From Candidatus Brocadia sp. (lineage in GTDB: Bacteria; Planctomycetota; Brocadiia; Brocadiales; Brocadiaceae): a DNA stretch of 8,263 nt. The notes under the pieces were generated by a model that saw only the letters and a list, made by a program, of their open reading frames with translations, was not told the DNA's origin and did not search any database. Positions 4,657 through 8,263 of the stretch are shown in pieces. Both the position numbers and the translations under genes were made by a program. The stretch's first letter is position 1, and each line of letters begins with the position of its first letter. The stretch is from assembly GCA_030837935.1 (NCBI GenBank), contig JAUQXU010000273.1, positions 1 through 8,263 on the forward strand, in the 5' to 3' direction.

Positions 4657-6349
4657 GATATATACAAACAGGATATTCCCGAAATCTCACAACTTCGTTG
4701 TGCGAGAGGTTTATATTCGCCACATCCAGTTCTTTCTGTTTCTTTTGAAATTCACCCGCTATTTTGTTGAGATTCAGATTATTCAATTCCTTGATTTGAT
4801 TAAAATAACGCACTTTCTCATCTCCCCTACACACTGCAATTGCTTCTACTAGTCTCTGTTTTTCTTTAACCCTCTCTATAAATTCCCTGTCACCTCGTAT
4901 CTCTCCCGATGCATACCGCTCTGGATTATAACTCATGTCCTTCAGTTCATGCTGAAGGACTTGTAACGTTTTGAGATCGAAATTACCGGTATCTAACGGC
5001 AAAAACAGGGTAGCGGAGATTGTGATAAAGGCAGGCGGGTCAACACTGAAGAATTCCCTGATAATTTCATCAGTAATTGTGTCGTATTTTGCTCCCCCAA
5101 TACCATGAATAAATATGTCAGAGAAGAATAATCGTGAAAACATCGTCGTGGTAATTGCGCGTGGACGTATCTTACTATGGGATTCTTTCAATGTCTTTAA
5201 CCTTTCTATATTTTTCACGATCCCTTCGCTTTTTTTCAGAACAACCAAGACATCCTCGCCGTTGGTAACTTTTATGAACTCCCCTTCCTTCATCATGTAA
5301 CACTTACCCCTCCGCACGCCTGGTTTCCATATCCAAAAAGGTAATTCAACTAAGTTCCCAGCAATCTTTAAGTCCGGCAGTGGGTTGGCCTTTGAACGAA
5401 TCTTGTGGATGCTGCGATATTCAGCCAACTTCTCATTGTAGATTGCAGCAAACCGGTCTGCCTCGTATACCATGTGCAATAAAAAATGATAGAAACCTTC
5501 TGTATTACATATCCACGAAACGGGGACTTCGAGATTATCAATCAGAAAGTCTTGCTCTAAAGCGCACCGTGCAGAAGTCAATAAACCAACCATATCAATA
5601 CAGCCTTTCTGATAGCACTCCACAACACGGCCAATAAACTCCTCAAACGCGGACTGCATAGATTCCATGGTTGTTTTTATCTTTTCATCAAAAATATTTT
5701 TCTTAAGCAGGCTTAAAACTTCTTCTTTGAATCGGCGTATCGTTCCAAGGTCGTCAAACACGATTTCTTCATACGCAACATTATTTTTATCCTTTACAAA
5801 CGCCACCTTCCGGACAGTTGCGGGTTTTTCTGATAAAACCGGCACGTACATAAAACCCATATTGCATGCATCGTTGTCTACAATCATATTTACGCCAACG
5901 CCACCAAGCTTACTCGCTAAATATTGTGTAAGATGATTCTTGATCCACACCCCTGGATAATACAGAATGGGTTCGTGGCCAGTCTGGACAATCGGAATAT
6001 TTTTGATTGCCTCATAATCCAAGTCCAATCCTCTAGCGGATAATTTATCTTGGGTTTTATCCCATGATGAATCGTTTTGGATACTATTCCGCAGATACAG
6101 ACACGACCCAGACTCACCCCTGTGAAGGAGGAATTTAATTCCCTTGGTGTAATTTGACGCCATGTGCAACAATTCCATACGGGTTTTATCTCGCAATACC
6201 TGAAAGGGGATACCGTTAATTTCGAACCTATAGCTATGTATTTTCTGCCTGTTTGCCCGTATTGTTTCGGGAATATGATCTATTGCCGGGTCTACAAAGA
6301 CCTCCTTGTCATTTTCAGGCACCTTATAGGTAATATTTTTCATTGCCAT
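4607..6349 (-). CDS. uncharacterised BshC-related protein, planctomycete type
   Basis: This 580-residue soluble protein resembles, distantly, bacillithiol synthase BshC, the enzyme that adds cysteine to glucosamine-malate, and belongs to a larger family I associate with Planctomycetota. Supporting motifs are V-Q-T-G-H-E-P (121-127) followed by Y-Y-P-G-V-W-I-K-N-H-L (130-140), similar to the T-G-H/Q-Q-x nucleotide-binding-like motif of BshC; V-D-N-D (157-160); the helix A-A-I-Y-N-E-K-L-A-E-Y-R (301-312); I-R-P-R-A-I-T-T-T-M-F-S-R (394-406); and I-H-G-I-G-G-A-K-Y-D (414-423), the counterpart of the BshC glycine-rich G-G-x-G-E region. The C-terminal part (about 485-548) is charged and likely coiled coil. 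Whether it makes bacillithiol is unknown; no other bsh gene is present. ATG at 6349 is taken as start, with M3 as alternative; neither has a Shine-Dalgarno. Its 3' end overlaps the sensor gene by 50 bases, antiparallel. Confidence 0.88.
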   Translation of the reverse strand: MAMKNITYKVPENDKEVFVDPAIDHIPETIRANRQKIHSYRFEINGIPFQVLRDKTRMELLHMASNYTKGIKFLLHRGESGSCLYLRNSIQNDSSWDKTQDKLSARGLDLDYEAIKNIPIVQTGHEPILYYPGVWIKNHLTQYLASKLGGVGVNMIVDNDACNMGFMYVPVLSEKPATVRKVAFVKDKNNVAYEEIVFDDLGTIRRFKEEVLSLLKKNIFDEKIKTTMESMQSAFEEFIGRVVECYQKGCIDMVGLLTSARCALEQDFLIDNLEVPVSWICNTEGFYHFLLHMVYEADRFAAIYNEKLAEYRSIHKIRSKANPLPDLKIAGNLVELPFWIWKPGVRRGKCYMMKEGEFIKVTNGEDVLVVLKKSEGIVKNIERLKTLKESHSKIRPRAITTTMFSRLFFSDIFIHGIGGAKYDTITDEIIREFFSVDPPAFITISATLFLPLDTGNFDLKTLQVLQHELKDMSYNPERYASGEIRGDREFIERVKEKQRLVEAIAVCRGDEKVRYFNQIKELNNLNLNKIAGEFQKKQKELDVANINLSHNEVVRFREYPVCIYPMKALRDYILYAFSGG

Positions 6350-6391
6350 TTTTGGTTAATTCTGATTAAGTAGGACAACTTAATGACTGCT

Positions 6392-6421
6392 TTGCTTTAT
6401 AATGCAATAAAAAGATATAAT
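6392..6421 (+). promoter_or_regulatory. candidate promoter for the 417-residue/PLD operon
   Basis: TTGCTT (6392-6397) and a perfect TATAAT (6416-6421) are separated by 18 bases in the 204-base gap before the gene at 6554. The leader would be about 125 bases. No better pair is visible closer to the start codon. Confidence 0.45.
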
Positions 6422-6553
6422 ACAGTTTTCTGAATACATAATACTGGATGCATAATGCGAGACGCAAGGTAATAGAAGATAAAAATGAAAACTGAATTAT
6501 ACACCGAGTAAAAGCATTGTAGCGCAATATATCATATTTTGGAATAAAGATTA

Positions 6554-7807
6554 ATGTTGACTGTGAATCTTAATGAAATCCTATTCTGGACGGAAAGAGA
6601 TGATTTAGAAAATGACGAAACGTCTAGCCGGGATCCCCTAGGAACCGAGACGTTTGCTGGACAGCTTGCTGAATTGATACTTCCGGGACTTACAACAATA
6701 ACATGGCGGGTTCGATACTTAACGCTTATTTGTTTATGGTTAAACTTTATCAAAGAGGAACTGCAGGAAGATAATGCAGATGAGATTCTTGAACATATCA
6801 AATATCTTGAAAAACTCACAGCATATTGCATCATTAAACGATACAGCGAGAACGGGGATGATAATCAAACTGACAATTTAATAGGGAAACGCTATGCAAA
6901 GGTTTATTTCAAAAAACATATAGACAAATTTTCCTTAGATAAAAAACATTTTCCTTTTCTTGTAAATCATGGCTCCGTAGGTGCATTTACGACCTATAAA
7001 GTCTTACTGAAATCTCTTGGTTATATTGAAGAGGAAGATGAATATACCCTTACCCCAGATGGAATGGATTTAATCAAAGGAGTTCTCATTCCTCATTCGT
7101 CGTTTGTTAAAAGCCTTCTATTAAAAGAAAAGGCAGATTCTCATAGCCAAAAATTTGATACATTAGGCGAGTTCTTTAGCTTGAGCAATTTCAAAACATT
7201 TGAAAAAATACGACTACGAGATGCGCTACTCGCTAATACTATGAGAAAATCTGCTTTTGCGCTCATTAATAAATATTTTCAAGATCGTGAATTCGACACC
7301 CTTTCTGAGATTTCAAAGGTCAAATCTGCAAATGCATATGAAAATAACGTTAGTACCACCTGCGATTATATTACACGATTTGAAAGACTAAACCGTGAGG
7401 TATATTATATTTTTTATTCACTCATGGACATCGAAGCCAACCAGGTTGACATAAGTAATTTTACGAAAAAGACCAATGTTCAGGAAAGTTTAAAGACCAT
7501 GACAGGCAAGGCATTTGATGATTATTTGGAATTTCATGGTTTACATGAGCAATTTCTTGGGAAATATGATGAACGTCCTTACGAACTATTTATTCAATTA
7601 AAAGAATACAGAAACAATGATGAACAATGTATAAAAACTATTATACAACATCATGTCAAAAATCAAAAACAGAAGACTAAAGCGCCCTGGATTGATCACA
7701 AAAATGGTAAATGTACCGTTATTCTAGCACAATATCGGAAAAATCCTGACGAGGTCGAAAGAATTCGCGAAATGGCAGTTCATAGTTATAGGACAATTAA
7801 TGCATGA
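6554..7807 (+). CDS. uncharacterised protein with DUF6361-like N-terminal signature, partner of a PLD-like nuclease
   Basis: This 417-residue soluble protein has no named function. Residues 27-66 (D-P-L-G-T, then L-I-L-P-G-L-T-T-I-T-W-R-V-R-Y and a hydrophobic helix) resemble an N-terminal signature I recall from DUF6361-type proteins, where a conserved L-G followed by L-x-P-G-x-T/S-x-x-x-x-R-x-R-Y precedes a hydrophobic stretch; those genes are often found beside PLD-like nucleases. The middle is helical and may contain a winged-helix-like segment (about 140-180: F-T-T-Y-K-V-L-L-K-S-L-G-Y-I, then L-T-P-D-G). The C-terminal region has K-A-P-W-I (376-380). Ten bases separate it from the PLD-like gene, so they form one operon. 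A role in defence against phage or plasmids is inferred from this pairing only. The ATG start is the only one before the conserved region; the ribosome site is weak. Confidence 0.8.
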   Translation: MLTVNLNEILFWTERDDLENDETSSRDPLGTETFAGQLAELILPGLTTITWRVRYLTLICLWLNFIKEELQEDNADEILEHIKYLEKLTAYCIIKRYSENGDDNQTDNLIGKRYAKVYFKKHIDKFSLDKKHFPFLVNHGSVGAFTTYKVLLKSLGYIEEEDEYTLTPDGMDLIKGVLIPHSSFVKSLLLKEKADSHSQKFDTLGEFFSLSNFKTFEKIRLRDALLANTMRKSAFALINKYFQDREFDTLSEISKVKSANAYENNVSTTCDYITRFERLNREVYYIFYSLMDIEANQVDISNFTKKTNVQESLKTMTGKAFDDYLEFHGLHEQFLGKYDERPYELFIQLKEYRNNDEQCIKTIIQHHVKNQKQKTKAPWIDHKNGKCTVILAQYRKNPDEVERIREMAVHSYRTINA

Positions 7808-7817
7808 AAAATGATGG

Positions 7818-8150
7818 ATGAGCTTGCAATTTAAACTACAAAAAAGAATCTTTGAGTATTTTGACAGAGATTTCAGCACTATCATCCTCACCACATTTGA
7901 GTTTGATCGCGGTTTTATTGAAGATAGACTCTTGCCAGTTTTAGTGGGGAAAAAAGCCGTTAAAGACAGATTTGACCGTCTTGAGGTTGAGGATGCGTTA
8001 CAGAATAAACGTATATCAATTATTGCATCTGGTAATATTCACGATAAGAGGACACTTTATGGGTACGACCTTATTCCATACAACGGAATCCAACATACTA
8101 AGATTGCATTGTTGGCTAATAAAAATTTGTGTCTTTCGTATTTAAGTTGA
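7818..8150 (+). pseudogene. PLD-like nuclease, N-terminal fragment interrupted by an ISL3-family element
   Basis: The frame codes for 110 residues, of which about the first 104 look native. I-I-L-T-T-F-E-F-D (22-30) and F-I-E-D-R-L-L-P (33-40) are typical of the N-terminal strand and helix of PLD-like nucleases of defence loci. Y-D-L-I-P (83-87) leads into H-T-K-I-A-L-L (93-99), the first H-x-K of the PLD (HKD) active site. The second HKD motif and the rest of the protein, usually several hundred residues, are missing. The TGA that closes the frame lies in the coding sequence of the opposite-strand transposase, so the last few residues come from the mobile element. It starts 10 bases after the 417-residue gene; an in-frame TGA at 7812 fixes the ATG at 7818. 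The rest of the gene may lie beyond the element, outside the window. Confidence 0.75.
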
Positions 8151-8263
8151 AAGCTTAGGGTCAAGAAGCCCGCAATGCTGATGAATCTTGAGTAAGAAGT
8201 ATTTAACGTCCCGATAACCGTATGCCATACGCTTTAGCCGTTTTATCTTGTTATTGATTCCTT
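8129..8263 (-). mobile_element. ISL3-family insertion sequence, left part only
   Basis: The right edge carries the C-terminal coding part of an ISL3-family transposase on the minus strand. The element probably begins at or near 8129: GTGTCTTT (8129-8136) fits the family's terminal GGNTCTTT at 7 of its 8 positions (N counted), and the PLD-like reading frame loses sense there. The preceding 8 bases, AAAAATTT (8121-8128), are the predicted target duplication. The exact end is inference, because the other terminus is outside the window. Confidence 0.6.
8142..8263 (-). CDS. ISL3-family transposase, C-terminal end (partial)
   Basis: The 39 complete codons at the right edge, read leftward, begin G-I-N-N-K-I-K-R-L-K-R-M-A-Y-G-Y-R and continue through F-L-L-K-I-H-Q-H-C-G-L to a TAA at 8144-8142. 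This matches the conserved C-terminus of ISL3-family (IS204/IS1001/IS1096/IS1165) DDE transposases, where a N-x-K-I-K-x-x-K-R-x-A-Y-G-Y/F-R motif follows the catalytic glutamate and is often followed by F-H-C-G. The DDE catalytic residues and the N-terminal zinc-finger/HTH would lie to the right. The stop codon is only about 13 bases from the proposed IS end, so the terminal repeat would overlap the gene. Confidence 0.85.
   Translation of the reverse strand, partial: GINNKIKRLKRMAYGYRDVKYFLLKIHQHCGLLDPKLST

Noticed and set aside
6443..6525. small ORF in the gap before the 417-residue gene (ATGCATAATGCG...)
   Set aside because: It ends after about 15 codons, has no ribosome site and resembles nothing known.
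6532..6834. 100-residue minus-strand ORF opposite the 417-residue gene start
   Set aside because: It is an antisense shadow of the conserved N-terminal region.

Overview
The window reads as a chromosomal accessory stretch from a moderately AT-rich bacterium. Several clues suggest a planctomycete, possibly an anammox-type Brocadiales lineage: a 580-residue BshC-related protein of a type I associate with Planctomycetota, weak or absent Shine-Dalgarno sequences before most genes, and dispersed 'GGGGACACATTGGGGACGG'-type repeats. This assignment is inference; the window holds no rRNA or marker gene that would settle it.

Left part (1-940): a toxin-antitoxin scrapyard. A truncated ribbon-helix-helix antitoxin-like ORF (102-239, +) sits behind a near-consensus promoter that overlaps a perfect dyad. 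It is bounded by short repeat words. Facing it is an intact winged-helix HVO_A0114-type antitoxin-like protein (270-644, -), preceded by a short overlapping ORF (634-750, -) that looks like the C-terminal stub of its toxin. A bidirectional terminator hairpin (829-870), a decayed repeat copy (875-895) and a perfect 13-bp hairpin (901-937) follow.

Middle-left (946-1186): tRNA-His(GTG) and tRNA-Arg(TCT), both on the minus strand with encoded CCA, apparently transcribed together from one promoter at 1159-1186. Next is a 346-residue protein of no recognised family (1203-2243, -) and a 339-bp divergent intergenic region.

Middle (2583-4656): a xylose-isomerase-like TIM-barrel protein (2583-3491, +), then a strong promoter whose predicted start site coincides with three perfect 11-bp tandem repeats (3528-3560). 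That promoter drives a membrane-anchored double-Cache sensor (3634-4656, +) which has no cytoplasmic output domain. Its last 50 bases overlap antiparallel with the 3' end of the BshC-related gene (4607-6349, -).

Right part (6554-8263): a two-gene operon, possibly for phage defence. It encodes an uncharacterised 417-residue protein with a DUF6361-like N-terminal signature and a PLD-like nuclease. The nuclease is cut off after about 104 codons by an ISL3-family insertion sequence, whose transposase C-terminus (minus strand) fills the right edge. A plausible IS end lies near 8129.

Overall the window shows housekeeping tRNAs and a few solitary enzymes interleaved with decayed or interrupted accessory modules. 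The most unusual signals are the 11-bp iterons at a promoter start, the output-less sensor, repeated placement of -10 boxes 8-9 nt before start codons (leaderless-type transcripts), and the interrupted PLD operon.
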